A stretch of 64,000 nucleotides of DNA from Paenibacillus sp. MMS18-CY102 (lineage in GTDB: Bacteria > Bacillota > Bacilli > Paenibacillales > Paenibacillaceae). The stretch is from assembly GCF_009789195.1 (NCBI RefSeq), contig NZ_WSTC01000018.1, positions 1 through 64,000 on the forward strand, given 5' to 3'. Under the pieces are notes generated by a model that was not told where the DNA came from, ran no database searches, and worked only from the letters and a program-made list of their open reading frames with translations. Made by a program: the position numbers and the translations under genes. This document shows, piece by piece, positions 16,170 through 24,633 of this stretch (within the stretch, counting starts at the first letter, position 1; each line of letters opens with the position of its first letter).

Positions 16170-17368
16170 TATGAAACCCTCCTGAGTGTATGTTCTTTAT
16201 TTTCCAAAACAAGTGCCCGGCCAGTTAACAAGACCGCGCCGCCAACCATAATTGCGCCTACCCACGTCGTATGAATAAGCCCGATGGAGTCCGTGACAAC
16301 CCCACCCAAGTATGCGCCAATCGCGATACCCGCATTGAATGCTGCAATATTAACCGCTGACGCAACGTCTACCGCCTGTGGTGCATAACGTTTTGCAAGC
16401 ATAACGACATATACTTGCAAGCCAGGCACGTTCATGAAAGCCAACAGCCCCATAAGGAATACCGTCAGTATGGCGGCAACCTTGAACGGCACCGTGAAAG
16501 CTAGAATGAGCAAGACGATGGCCTGCAAAATAAACATGTAGAACAGCGCCTTCACCGGGTTGCGGTTCGCTGCTTTTCCCCCGATCATGTTGCCGATTGC
16601 GATGGCAACGCCGTAGACGAGCAAGATGACGGCGATCGTGTGCTCCTTGAAGCCGGATAGATCATGCAAGAGCGGAGATAAATAAGTAAAGACGACGAAG
16701 GTTCCGCCATACCCGATAGCTGTAATGGCGAATGCCATCAGCAGCCGCCCATTCGTAACGAGCTTTACCTGCTCGCGAAGCGGCGTACGCGTGCCTTTGG
16801 GCAAGTCGGAAGGAATGAGAATCATGTTGGCGATAAGCGCCAGAACACCGATGATAACGATCCCGATAAAAGCTGCGCGCCAGCCCATCTGCTGCCCGAG
16901 GAAAGTGCCAAGCGGCACGCCCGTAACGGTCGCTACGGTCAGGCCGGAGAACATAAGCGCGATGGCGCTCGCTCGGCGATCCGCAGGCACAAGTTCGGCT
17001 GCAATGGTCGAGCCAATGGACATGAATACGCCATGGGCGAATGCCGATAGGATGCGTGCCGCCAGCAGCAGCCCGATCCCGCCAGCGGCAGCAGCTAAGC
17101 TGTTGCCGGCGATGAATACGATCATGATGCCGAATAGTAACGTTTTGCGCGGGATGCTGGCTGTCAGCGACGTTAGGACGGGAGCGCCTATTGTAACCCC
17201 CAAGGCGTACAGCGTAACCGTCAAAGCCGCGGTTGTTACGGATATATGCAAGTCTTCAGCGATGAGGGGCAGCAGCCCGACACTGATGAATTCTGTGGTG
17301 CCGATCGCGAATGCGCTAATTGCGAGCGCTAGAAGAGCAAACGTGCTTCTTTTTGTATTTTGCGTCAT
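16169..17368 (-). CDS. ytbD: MFS transporter (YtbD-like)
   Basis: A 399-residue major facilitator with twelve predicted helices. The N-terminus, STFALLALAISAFAIGTTEF, is the mark of the arabinose-efflux/YdhP drug transporter group, and VGLLPLIAEDLHIS follows. The frame is open 40 codons upstream, but the ATG at 17368, after AAAGAAG, matches the family start. It is first in the operon with the aldo/keto reductase. It is likely an efflux pump induced through the divergent HxlR-type regulator. Confidence 0.92.
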   Translation of the reverse strand: MTQNTKRSTFALLALAISAFAIGTTEFISVGLLPLIAEDLHISVTTAALTVTLYALGVTIGAPVLTSLTASIPRKTLLFGIMIVFIAGNSLAAAAGGIGLLLAARILSAFAHGVFMSIGSTIAAELVPADRRASAIALMFSGLTVATVTGVPLGTFLGQQMGWRAAFIGIVIIGVLALIANMILIPSDLPKGTRTPLREQVKLVTNGRLLMAFAITAIGYGGTFVVFTYLSPLLHDLSGFKEHTIAVILLVYGVAIAIGNMIGGKAANRNPVKALFYMFILQAIVLLILAFTVPFKVAAILTVFLMGLLAFMNVPGLQVYVVMLAKRYAPQAVDVASAVNIAAFNAGIAIGAYLGGVVTDSIGLIHTTWVGAIMVGGAVLLTGRALVLENKEHTLRRVS

Positions 17369-17439
17369 AGGAACGACTTCTTTCGTATGGTTTTGCCGGC
17401 CGGTAAGTGCTATTATGATAGACCTAAGCGATAAAGAAC

Positions 17440-17468
17440 AGTACCTACTTCTAAGTGATATAGGCACT
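17440..17468. promoter_or_regulatory. candidate HxlR operator
   Basis: AGTACCTA at 17440-17447 and TAGGCACT at 17461-17468 form an inverted repeat with one mismatch in the 158-bp region between the divergent ytbD-like and ytcD-like genes. The arms and spacing fit a dimeric winged-helix repressor site. Confidence 0.5.
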
Positions 17469-17526
17469 AAAAAGTAACATATGGACAATGGCGGTCTTTA
17501 GAGCCGAAAACAAGGAGGCGGAAGCC

Positions 17527-17895
17527 ATGACAGCCGTACAGAAAAAGTACAACATATCCGTGGAAGCGACGCTTGAGGTCATCGGCGGCAAATGGAAATG
17601 CGTGATTTTATGCCATCTAACGCATGGAAAAAAGCGCACCAGCGACCTGAAGCGCCTTATGCCAGGGATTACGCAGAAAATGCTGATCCAACAGCTCAAA
17701 GAGCTGGCCGACGATGGCATTATCAATCGGATCAGCTACAATCAAGTGCCTCCGAAGGTGGAATATGAGCTGAGCGAATATGGTGACAGCCTCAAATCCA
17801 TCCTGACAATGCTGTGCGAGTGGGGCGAGACTCATATTATTAAGGAATACGGGGATAAATATGCGGTTCTAGAGGACAGCATTTTGAACCATTAG
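17527..17895 (+). CDS. ytcD: HxlR family transcriptional regulator (YtcD-like)
   Basis: A 122-residue winged-helix regulator. The HxlR signature is clear: GGKWKCVILCHLTHGKKRTSDLKR, then GITQKMLIQQLKELADDGII and PPKVEYELSEYGDSL. Upstream in-frame codons exist, but the ATG after AAGGAGGCGG is the clear start. It is divergent from the MFS/reductase operon. One cysteine lies near the N-terminus (WKCVI), the position that senses electrophiles in relatives such as YodB, so thiol-reactive sensing is plausible. Confidence 0.92.
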   Translation: MTAVQKKYNISVEATLEVIGGKWKCVILCHLTHGKKRTSDLKRLMPGITQKMLIQQLKELADDGIINRISYNQVPPKVEYELSEYGDSLKSILTMLCEWGETHIIKEYGDKYAVLEDSILNH

Positions 17896-17921
17896 GGTAT
17901 CAGGCACAGGGAGAGAATACG

Positions 17922-18884
17922 ATGGACAAAAGCATATTGGAAGGCGGCCTTTCCATTATCTCGCGATGCAAAGCGGAGACGGGGGACCGTTGGAACGCGC
18001 ATTATGGCGCTGGCGGGATTGCGAGCTATTTTTTGGTTCGGGATCATGGGCTGTCGGGGGAGCTGGCGAGCCGTATTGGGCAGCAGGCCAGAGCAATGCT
18101 TGATGCACGCCAGCCAAACAATGAGGGAAATGCCGATGCTAACAGGAAGGCGATCAATGGGCAAGAGGCCGAGCAGCAGATCATTGCGGCCTTGGACGGT
18201 TCAATTGAAGGGCTGCATTGGGTGGGACACAATGCCATCTATGCTGCTGTTAGCTTGCTGGCTATCCGCGAGCTGGGCGGCTGGGGAACGCAGGAGCAGA
18301 TTGAGGGCATCTGTGATTTGATCCGCTCTTTCGAACGAACGATTCCGGGGCGGTCATGGATTGGCTATTCCGCTTCCCAAGTGAAGGCGTTAGCGCTGGA
18401 CGAGCATGGCGATTGGCCTGAAATTCGTACGCCTGAACAGCTGTCCGAGCTGGTCCTTGCAGAGCTTGCCGCGTTCGGCACGATATACCGGGCGGAAGCG
18501 CATCATGATTTGATCGGCCACTTGCTGACGTACTCGCATGCGCTGGCGCTTCTGTTCGAACTGGGATGCCCGGCATACTTTGAGCGAGGGGTGCCGGCGG
18601 TCCTGAAGCTAGCCAAGGTGCTGCGCGCCAGCCGGGATTTGCCATCTGGCGCGGATGTTCCCTTGTTCTCGCCAGTAGACCGTTTGCCGCTGCGCAAAGC
18701 TGGAAGGTCGGAGCGGCTGCCGATGGAGCCAGATTATTGGGCGGTTGATTACGCGGAAGCGGACTGGGACTTTGGCCATGTGTTCAAGTTCCCATTTAGT
18801 TTCTACAGCCATATGAGCCGAGTGGCGTCACTGAATCCGCTCGCCGTCGAGAATTTCCGATATATTATTGCTGGTGGCCGTTAG
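17922..18884 (+). CDS. conserved hypothetical protein
   Basis: A 320-residue soluble protein that I do not recognise. It is mostly helical with many Trp and His residues, for example GDRWNAHYGAGGIASYFLV, GLHWVGHNAIYAAVSLLAIRELGGWG, AEAHHDLIGHLLTYSHALALLFELG and FPFSFYSHMSRVA. The repeated pattern of paired helices with aromatic clusters recalls alpha/alpha-barrel proteins, but no catalytic motif can be named. It starts 26 bases after the HxlR gene and is followed by a methyltransferase 21 bases later, so the pair may work together. Confidence 0.75.
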   Translation: MDKSILEGGLSIISRCKAETGDRWNAHYGAGGIASYFLVRDHGLSGELASRIGQQARAMLDARQPNNEGNADANRKAINGQEAEQQIIAALDGSIEGLHWVGHNAIYAAVSLLAIRELGGWGTQEQIEGICDLIRSFERTIPGRSWIGYSASQVKALALDEHGDWPEIRTPEQLSELVLAELAAFGTIYRAEAHHDLIGHLLTYSHALALLFELGCPAYFERGVPAVLKLAKVLRASRDLPSGADVPLFSPVDRLPLRKAGRSERLPMEPDYWAVDYAEADWDFGHVFKFPFSFYSHMSRVASLNPLAVENFRYIIAGGR

Positions 18885-18905
18885 GCATTGGGGGATGAAG
18901 CAAAG

Positions 18906-19655
18906 TTGAAGCAGAATAAGTATGATGATCAAGGTTTCTTCGATAAATATAAGGAAATGCCTCGCTCGATTGGCGGGCTGGAATCGGCAGGGGAGTGGCC
19001 AGCGCTGAAGCAGCTCATTCCTAATCTGAAGGACAAGCGCGTGCTCGATCTAGGCTGCGGCTACGGTTGGCACTGCCGCTATGCGCGGGAGCATGGGGCG
19101 CGTTCGGTCGTCGGTGTCGACATCTCAGCGAAAATGCTGGAGCGCGCAAAGTCATACGGCGGCGATCCGGCAATCACCTACATACAGCTGCCGATTGAGG
19201 ATATCGATTTTGCTGCAGGGCAATTCGACGTTGTTATAAGCTCGCTTGCGCTGCACTACATAGCGGATTTCGAGGCGGTATGCCGCCGGATCGCCCACGC
19301 GCTCACCCCAGGCGGCACGTTCGTCCTGTCGGTCGAGCATCCGGTCTTCACGGCCCGTGCAGCCCAGGACTGGCACTATGGCGTAGAGGGAGAACGGCTG
19401 CATTGGCCAATCGATGATTACCAAAGCGAGGGGCTGCGGCAGACGAGATTTCTCGATAACGATGTGGTGAAATATCACCGCACGCTTGCCACACTGCTTA
19501 ATGCGCTGATCAGCACGGGCTTTACGATCACGCAGCTGTCCGAGCCGCAGCCTACGCCAGAAGCGATTGCGCAGTATCCGGACATGCGCGATGAGACGCG
19601 CCGCCCGATTTTCCTGCTGGTGGCGGCAGTTAAGGGGGCGCCTACTGCCGGTTAA
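18906..19655 (+). CDS. class I SAM-dependent methyltransferase
   Basis: A 249-residue methyltransferase. Motif I is VLDLGCGYGWHCRYAREHGA, followed by VVGVDISAKMLERA, VVISSLALHYIADF and LTPGGTFVLSVEHPVF. The TTG at 18906 gives the usual MKQNKYDDQGFFDKY start and is well spaced from GGGGGATG; the earlier TTG overlaps that site. Relatives are general small-molecule methyltransferases with unknown substrates. The stop codon lies inside a stretch resembling the family B repeat. Confidence 0.88.
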   Translation: MKQNKYDDQGFFDKYKEMPRSIGGLESAGEWPALKQLIPNLKDKRVLDLGCGYGWHCRYAREHGARSVVGVDISAKMLERAKSYGGDPAITYIQLPIEDIDFAAGQFDVVISSLALHYIADFEAVCRRIAHALTPGGTFVLSVEHPVFTARAAQDWHYGVEGERLHWPIDDYQSEGLRQTRFLDNDVVKYHRTLATLLNALISTGFTITQLSEPQPTPEAIAQYPDMRDETRRPIFLLVAAVKGAPTAG

Positions 19656-19700
19656 GCGGCCGAAGCTTGGTGTCCAATGGAGACGTTGCTCCCTTGCTGC

Positions 19701-20303
19701 TCATGCTTTCGCTTTGGGATAGAGCATCTCTCCGCGCTCCAGCATCGCGATGAATTGCTCGATCCGCTTCGCTCGGGTTTCTGGCTTCTTCGCTTGCTGG
19801 ATGCGAAACAGGATAGCGAATTGATTTTGCCGATTAAGCTGCTCATAGAACTGCTTGGCAGCCTCATGTTGCGCAAGCTCAGCCGCAAAATCATCAGGCA
19901 TTGAAGCCACGCTTTGCGATTCGTAGGCTTTATCCCACTGCCCGTTGCCCTTGGCAACCTCGATGGCGGCGAAGCCAGCGGGCTGCATGCGGCCGTCTGC
20001 GATCAACTGCTCGGCCTTGTCCTTATTGATTTTGGACCAGATGCTCTTCGGCCCGCGCGGCGTGAACCGTTGAAGCCACGACTGCTCGTCCAGCTTCTCC
20101 TTCTGGCTGTCTACCCATCCGAAGCATAGGGCGCTCTCAAGCGCTTCACTATAAGTGACGGTAGCAATGCCCGCGTTTTTCTTGGCGATTTGCAGCCGTA
20201 CGCCGGGGGATTCAGCATGATGATCCGCTAGCCATTGTTCGAACACCTGTTGGCCGGAACAAAGCAGAATCGGCAGCGGAGCTTGTTTTTTATTCAACTT
20301 CAT
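19701..20303 (-). CDS. YdeI/OmpD-associated family protein
   Basis: A 200-residue protein of the YdeI-like family, sometimes named bacteriocin-protection protein. Recognisable segments are FGWVDSQKEKLDEQSWLQRFTPRGPKSIWSKINKDKAEQL in the middle and the C-terminal KKPETRAKRIEQFIAMLERGE. The molecular function is unknown; an antimicrobial-peptide resistance link was suggested for distant relatives. It is transcribed alone, toward the methyltransferase gene. The start is an ATG after AGGCC with a weak ribosome binding site. Confidence 0.88.
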   Translation of the reverse strand: MKLNKKQAPLPILLCSGQQVFEQWLADHHAESPGVRLQIAKKNAGIATVTYSEALESALCFGWVDSQKEKLDEQSWLQRFTPRGPKSIWSKINKDKAEQLIADGRMQPAGFAAIEVAKGNGQWDKAYESQSVASMPDDFAAELAQHEAAKQFYEQLNRQNQFAILFRIQQAKKPETRAKRIEQFIAMLERGEMLYPKAKA

Positions 20304-20371
20304 GGCCTCCTTTTCTTTATTTTACTAAATATATTAGAGCATCTCCAAGCCGGAATGCTGTTGCAATGCGC

Positions 20372-20424
20372 AAAACAGGGATGTCCCACAAGCCAAGACG
20401 GCTCAGAGGCATCCCTGTTTTTTT
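20372..20424. terminator. bidirectional terminator
   Basis: AAAACAGGGATG and CATCCCTGTTTT flank a 29-base middle and run into T residues on the + strand and a short T-rich stretch on the - strand. It serves the minus-strand SDR gene. Confidence 0.75.
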
Positions 20425-20465
20425 GTGTTGCTGTGTGCAGCAGCCTGCTTATTGCAGTTTGTATC

Positions 20466-21224
20466 TTAGTACGCCGTCCAGCCCGCATCCGCTGTAACGA
20501 CTGTGCCGTTCACGAAGCTCGCATCATCCGAACCCAAGAATAACGCAACCTTCGCGATTTCTTCCGGCTCGCCTGTACGGGGATTCAACGTAATGCCGGC
20601 CATTGCACGCTCCATTCCGAATGCGTTGGGCGCGGTAAGGGAGGTGCCGATGTTGGTGTTGACGCCGCCTGGCGCAATGGCGTTGCAGCGAATGCCGAGA
20701 GGCGCGTATTGGAAGCCGACGTTTTTGGTCAAGCCGACAACAGCATGCTTTGCCGCAGTATAAGCTGCGCCTGCTCTGGAGCCTTGCAGCCCGCCAGCGG
20801 AAGCGATGTTGATAATAACGCCACTCTTTTTATCCGTGAAAATCGGCAGCACCTTGCGGATCGTCCGCATAGGGCCAGTTGTATTGATTGCAAATACACG
20901 GTCCCATAGCTCGTCCGTCAAATCGCCTGCTGGCACGAAATTGTCCATGATGCCTGCATTGTTGACGAGAATATCGACCGTGCCGAAATGTTGTACTGCT
21001 GTATCGATTAAATGTTGGACATCTTCTTCTTTTGCTACATTTGCTGCTACGGCAAGGGCTGTACCGCCACTAGCCTCAATGTTCGAAACGACCGCTTGAG
21101 CGGCTTCTACGCGAAGGTCGGAGACGACAACTTTAGCTCCTTCAGCTGCATACAGCTCGGCGATCGCTTTGCCCATACCCGAAGCTGCACCTGTGATTAC
21201 GGCTACTTTTCCAGAAAGTCTCAT
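20466..21224 (-). CDS. SDR family oxidoreductase
   Basis: A 252-residue classical short-chain dehydrogenase. The cofactor motif is TGAASGMG, with Asp in VVVSDLR indicating NAD preference. NNAG follows, and the catalytic Ser, Tyr and Lys lie in NIASAGG and YTAAKHAV. The C-terminus DDASFVNGTVVTADAGW is intact. It resembles 3-oxoacyl-ACP or sugar dehydrogenases; the substrate is unknown. It is divergent from the TetR gene at 21381, the probable repressor. Confidence 0.93.
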   Translation of the reverse strand: MRLSGKVAVITGAASGMGKAIAELYAAEGAKVVVSDLRVEAAQAVVSNIEASGGTALAVAANVAKEEDVQHLIDTAVQHFGTVDILVNNAGIMDNFVPAGDLTDELWDRVFAINTTGPMRTIRKVLPIFTDKKSGVIINIASAGGLQGSRAGAAYTAAKHAVVGLTKNVGFQYAPLGIRCNAIAPGGVNTNIGTSLTAPNAFGMERAMAGITLNPRTGEPEEIAKVALFLGSDDASFVNGTVVTADAGWTAY

Positions 21225-21380
21225 GTGAAATGCCTCCCGTTGTTGTACAGATGTTCAATAACATACACCTGTTAGTTGAAGTATAATGGAGGTGAAGGAA
21301 CGCAAACAATCAGTAAAAACCAGCGAAGTGTTAGGTAACGAACAGTCCAGCCCATATTGTTGATTAAAAGGATGGGAATT

Positions 21381-21983
21381 ATGCCGAAGGATCATGCCAA
21401 TGCCAAAAAGGACCGGCGCGTCGTTCGCAGCCAAGAAGCACTAAAGCAGGCGCTGCTCGCGTTGATGTCCCATAAGAGTTTCGATGCGATATCCATCACT
21501 GAAATCGTCGAATCGGCTAACTATAACCGCGGAACCTTCTATGCCCACTATGAGAACAAAGAGGCGCTGCTGGACGATATTATCGAGGAGCTAATCCAGC
21601 AACTGCTGGCTTCTTTTCGAGCGCCCTATGAGCATCAGGATGTTTTTCGCGTCAACGAGCTAACCGCTAATTCGGTCAAAATATTCGACCATATCCATCA
21701 GCATGCCGAGATCTACACGACGCTGCTGCGCAGCAATGTCATGCCGAACTTGCGGGAGAAGATGTTTCTTGCGCTCAAAAAAATATCGATGGACGAGCTC
21801 GAATATCCGGCCACTGGGGTGAACCAGGAGCTGCTGGCGATCTATTCAATCCATGCGCTGCTGGGGCTTATTTTTCATTGGGTGGAATCCGGCTTCGAGC
21901 AATCGGTCTCGTATATGCAGGAGCAGCTTATTCTGATCATTCAATGGCGGCCGATGGAGGTTAAGGCGAAGAAGGATGCCTGA
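21381..21983 (+). CDS. TetR family transcriptional regulator (TetR_C_8 type)
   Basis: A 200-residue regulator. The N-terminal helix-turn-helix (about residues 12-62) has ISITEIVESANYNRGTFYAHYENKEALLDDI. The C-terminal half, with GLIFHWVESGFEQSVSYM, is the DhaS-like TetR_C_8 domain also seen in the regulator at 30194. The frame is open to a TTG at 21357, but MPKDHANAK after AGGATGGG is the better start. It probably represses the divergent SDR gene and may be cotranscribed with the membrane protein that follows 15 bases later. Confidence 0.9.
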   Translation: MPKDHANAKKDRRVVRSQEALKQALLALMSHKSFDAISITEIVESANYNRGTFYAHYENKEALLDDIIEELIQQLLASFRAPYEHQDVFRVNELTANSVKIFDHIHQHAEIYTTLLRSNVMPNLREKMFLALKKISMDELEYPATGVNQELLAIYSIHALLGLIFHWVESGFEQSVSYMQEQLILIIQWRPMEVKAKKDA

Positions 21984-21998
21984 CAGGAGGGGAAGAGG

Positions 21999-22523
21999 AT
22001 GAAGGCGCTATCGATCATTCTAGCTATTTTATTTAGTACCGTACTGAGCTTGTGGGTGTTATGGGGCATTCTCGTGCAACTCTCATTGCAGCACAATTAT
22101 ATGCCGCTGTACATTTTTGCTACAGCTGCCCTTTTTACGCTAGTCTTGGCTGGCAGCATAATGGTCTTTTACTTTCGAGCGGCTGCGCCACGCTATGTCT
22201 ATTTGCTAGCGCTCCAGCATTTATTAGTTGCAGCCTTCGGCACGCTGTTGCTTGGCATTTTAAGAGGCTGGTATGTGTGGGTGCAGGGGCTAACGACGGT
22301 ATATGATGTAGGCTGGTATAATTCAGAAGAGTTTACGTTGGAGGATATATACAATGATGTTGGGATTTTAATGCTAACTCGCGTGCCCATACCGCATTGG
22401 CATTGGAACTTGTTAGCGGGAATAGCTGCGGCGCTGCTGATTGCCAGCATGGCATGGGTTTGGCGAAGCCGGCCTAGACGAGCGAATCAATCGGGCCAAG
22501 CGAGCTATTCAAGCCGTGTGTAG
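21999..22523 (+). CDS. hypothetical integral membrane protein
   Basis: A 174-residue protein with four predicted membrane helices (about residues 5-27, 36-60, 68-92 and 137-158) and an outside loop with an acidic segment, YNSEEFTLEDIYNDVG. The C-terminus is basic and cytoplasmic (WRSRPRR). No family function is recognised. It has a strong AGGAGGGG site, lies 15 bases after the TetR gene and is closed by a terminator. Confidence 0.7.
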   Translation: MKALSIILAILFSTVLSLWVLWGILVQLSLQHNYMPLYIFATAALFTLVLAGSIMVFYFRAAAPRYVYLLALQHLLVAAFGTLLLGILRGWYVWVQGLTTVYDVGWYNSEEFTLEDIYNDVGILMLTRVPIPHWHWNLLAGIAAALLIASMAWVWRSRPRRANQSGQASYSSRV

Positions 22524-22526
22524 AAC

Positions 22527-22565
22527 AAAAGGACACCTCCGTGGGAACTCGGGGGTGTCCTTTTG
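22527..22565. terminator. terminator between convergent genes
   Basis: AAAAGGACACC and GGTGTCCTTTT form a perfect stem. The flanking T and A runs allow action on both strands between the membrane protein and the MFS gene. Confidence 0.9.
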
Positions 22566-22611
22566 CTAATATGCAGCCCTGATGCCGCTAATCGCGGCGA
22601 GCGAGGCTCGT

Positions 22612-23907
22612 TTAGCCTTGAGCCGTAACTCTTGTTTTGCTTGCCATGCCTCTGCCGATCCGAATCGCCATGAGTGAAGCGAAGAAGCAGGTAAAGCCGG
22701 CGATGACGAAGGCTTGCGAGTAGCTGCCGAGCCAATCGCGCAGAACGCCTGCGCCGTAGGCTGCTGTCGAAGCGCCAATCTGATGGGTCACAACGATCCA
22801 GCCGAAAATCATGCCGGACTGCTCTTTGCCAAACGATTGGCCTGCGAGCTTGGCGGTTGGCGGCACGGTGGCAATCCAATCGAGCCCGTAGAATACGGAG
22901 AAGACAAGAAGCATTGCAGGCGTGGCATCGAGTGCATAAGGCAGGAACAGAAGCGACAGCCCGCGCAGCCCATAATACCAGAACAATAGCCAGCGGCTGT
23001 CGAACCGGTCGGACAACCAGCCAGAGATCGTCGTGCCGAACAAGTCGAACAGCCCCATCAATGCGAGCAAGCTAGCGGCCGTTACCTCCAGCATGCCATG
23101 GTCGCCGCATGCTGCGATCAGATGCGTTCCGATGAGCCCATTCGTCGAGAAGCCGCAGAAGAAGAACGTGCCGGCGAGCAGCCAGAACGTCAGGCTTTTC
23201 GTAGCGATCCGAAGGCTTTGCAGCGGTGCGAGAAACAGGTTGCCTTTGAAAACAGCCGGCTTCACGATCTCATCCGAGCCGTAAGGCGCGACGCTTAAGT
23301 CGTAGGGGTGATTGCGCATCCAGATGACGATAGCGACGAGAACGAGCAGCACGCCCGCAACTGCGGTATAGATGGCGTACCTCCAGCCGAAGTTGGCGGT
23401 CATGGAGGCGAGCAGCGGCAGGAACAGCAGTTGGCCGGTAGCGGCGCTCGCTGTGAGCAGGCCGACGATGAGCCCTTTGCGCTTCACGAACCATAGATTG
23501 CTGACGGTAACGCCGAGCACGTTCGCCATCATGCCTGTGGCAAGGCCGGAGACGACGCCCCAGAGCAGCTCGAATTGCCATAAGGAGGACATGAGCGGCG
23601 TAACCGCTAGGCTAGCCGCCACCACGGACAACGCTCCGATGACGACTTTGCGTATGCCGTAGCGAAGCAACAGCGCGGCTGAGAACGGCCCGACGAGGCC
23701 ATATAGGAAGATGCCAGTCGAGATTACGCTTGAGATGCCGCCGCGGCTCCAGCCGAATTCCTCTTGAAAAGGGACGAGCAGAATGCTGGGCAGCGACCGA
23801 ATGCCCGCTGATACGAGCAATGTTGCGAAGGTCAGGATTACGATAATCCAGCCGTAATAAAGGCGCGAGCGGCGCTTTGGCTCTTGGGGTAAAGCTGTTG
23901 TATTCAT
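22612..23907 (-). CDS. MFS transporter (OFA/monocarboxylate type)
   Basis: A 431-residue major facilitator with twelve helices. The opening YYGWIIVILTFATLLVSAGIRS, LLVPFQEEFGWSRG and the STGIFLYGLVGPFSAALLLRYGIR segment are typical of the oxalate/formate antiporter-like group and of YbfB. The second half contains LFDLFGTTISGWLSDRF. The substrate is probably an organic anion. It follows the MarR gene after 31 bases on the same strand and is likely regulated by it. Confidence 0.9.
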   Translation of the reverse strand: MNTTALPQEPKRRSRLYYGWIIVILTFATLLVSAGIRSLPSILLVPFQEEFGWSRGGISSVISTGIFLYGLVGPFSAALLLRYGIRKVVIGALSVVAASLAVTPLMSSLWQFELLWGVVSGLATGMMANVLGVTVSNLWFVKRKGLIVGLLTASAATGQLLFLPLLASMTANFGWRYAIYTAVAGVLLVLVAIVIWMRNHPYDLSVAPYGSDEIVKPAVFKGNLFLAPLQSLRIATKSLTFWLLAGTFFFCGFSTNGLIGTHLIAACGDHGMLEVTAASLLALMGLFDLFGTTISGWLSDRFDSRWLLFWYYGLRGLSLLFLPYALDATPAMLLVFSVFYGLDWIATVPPTAKLAGQSFGKEQSGMIFGWIVVTHQIGASTAAYGAGVLRDWLGSYSQAFVIAGFTCFFASLMAIRIGRGMASKTRVTAQG

Positions 23908-23938
23908 GGGTTATCCCTCCGTACTTTTCGTGAAAGGC

Positions 23939-24403
23939 TCACTCCAGCTGTTTGCCAGCGTCCTCTACGCTTGCCGTCAACAGTGCAGCAGCCTCCTTGC
24001 CGAGAATTGCTTCATACGTTTCTTTCAGTTTCTTGGATGCTTGGCGAAGGGGCTGCTCCAGCTCAAAAGCTTTATCTGTCGGATAGACAAGCACCGTCTT
24101 GCCTTGCACTTGGCGCTCGACAAGCCGCTTGCCTTCGAGCTTATCGATGAAGCGGGTTAGTGTGGAGGGCGTAATGTAGAGCTTCTCAGCTAGCTCCTTC
24201 TGTGTAATGCCCGGCTTGCCGATGACGAGGCGAATTAAGTAACCATAAGCGGGCGCTAAGCCGGTAGTGGCGAACGCGTCGTCTGCAATGCGCGAAATTG
24301 CTCGGCTTAGCCGGTTCGTCGTGAAATAGAGGCAGTGGTGCAAAAAAGCTTCGTCAGGACCGGGGGACTGATCGCCTGCGGGCGGAATGATTTCGCTAGA
24401 CAT
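23939..24403 (-). CDS. MarR family transcriptional regulator
   Basis: A 154-residue winged-helix regulator. The DNA-binding core is seen in KPGITQKELAEKLYITPSTLTRFIDKLEGKRLVERQVQGKTVLVYPT. The frame is open 24 codons further up, but the ATG at 24403 follows AGGAGG. It is the first gene of a unit with the MFS transporter and diverges from the chromate transporter. It could act on either promoter. Confidence 0.9.
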   Translation of the reverse strand: MSSEIIPPAGDQSPGPDEAFLHHCLYFTTNRLSRAISRIADDAFATTGLAPAYGYLIRLVIGKPGITQKELAEKLYITPSTLTRFIDKLEGKRLVERQVQGKTVLVYPTDKAFELEQPLRQASKKLKETYEAILGKEAAALLTASVEDAGKQLE

Positions 24404-24588
24404 GTAGGAGTGCCTCCTCGGGGAGTGGGATTGATTTGCCGTTTTATTTTGTATGTACAACAAAGATAAATCCATTAGCTTTAATTGTCAATAGGCGCTT
24501 TATCGCCCAATTGTGTGATAAGTTAATCGTAAGCTTACATACATGCCCTATAGTGGAGCAAAAGCTGATCGTTAGCTACGCTGATACG

Positions 24589-24603
24589 ATACGATAATCG
24601 TAT
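24589..24603. promoter_or_regulatory. palindrome upstream of chrA
   Basis: ATACGAT and ATCGTAT around a single A form a perfect 15-bp dyad, about 30 bp before the chromate transporter start in the MarR/ChrA divergent region. It is a plausible MarR site. Confidence 0.45.
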
Positions 24604-24633
24604 GGTGTACTAGGAAAGGAGCGTGTATTTAGG

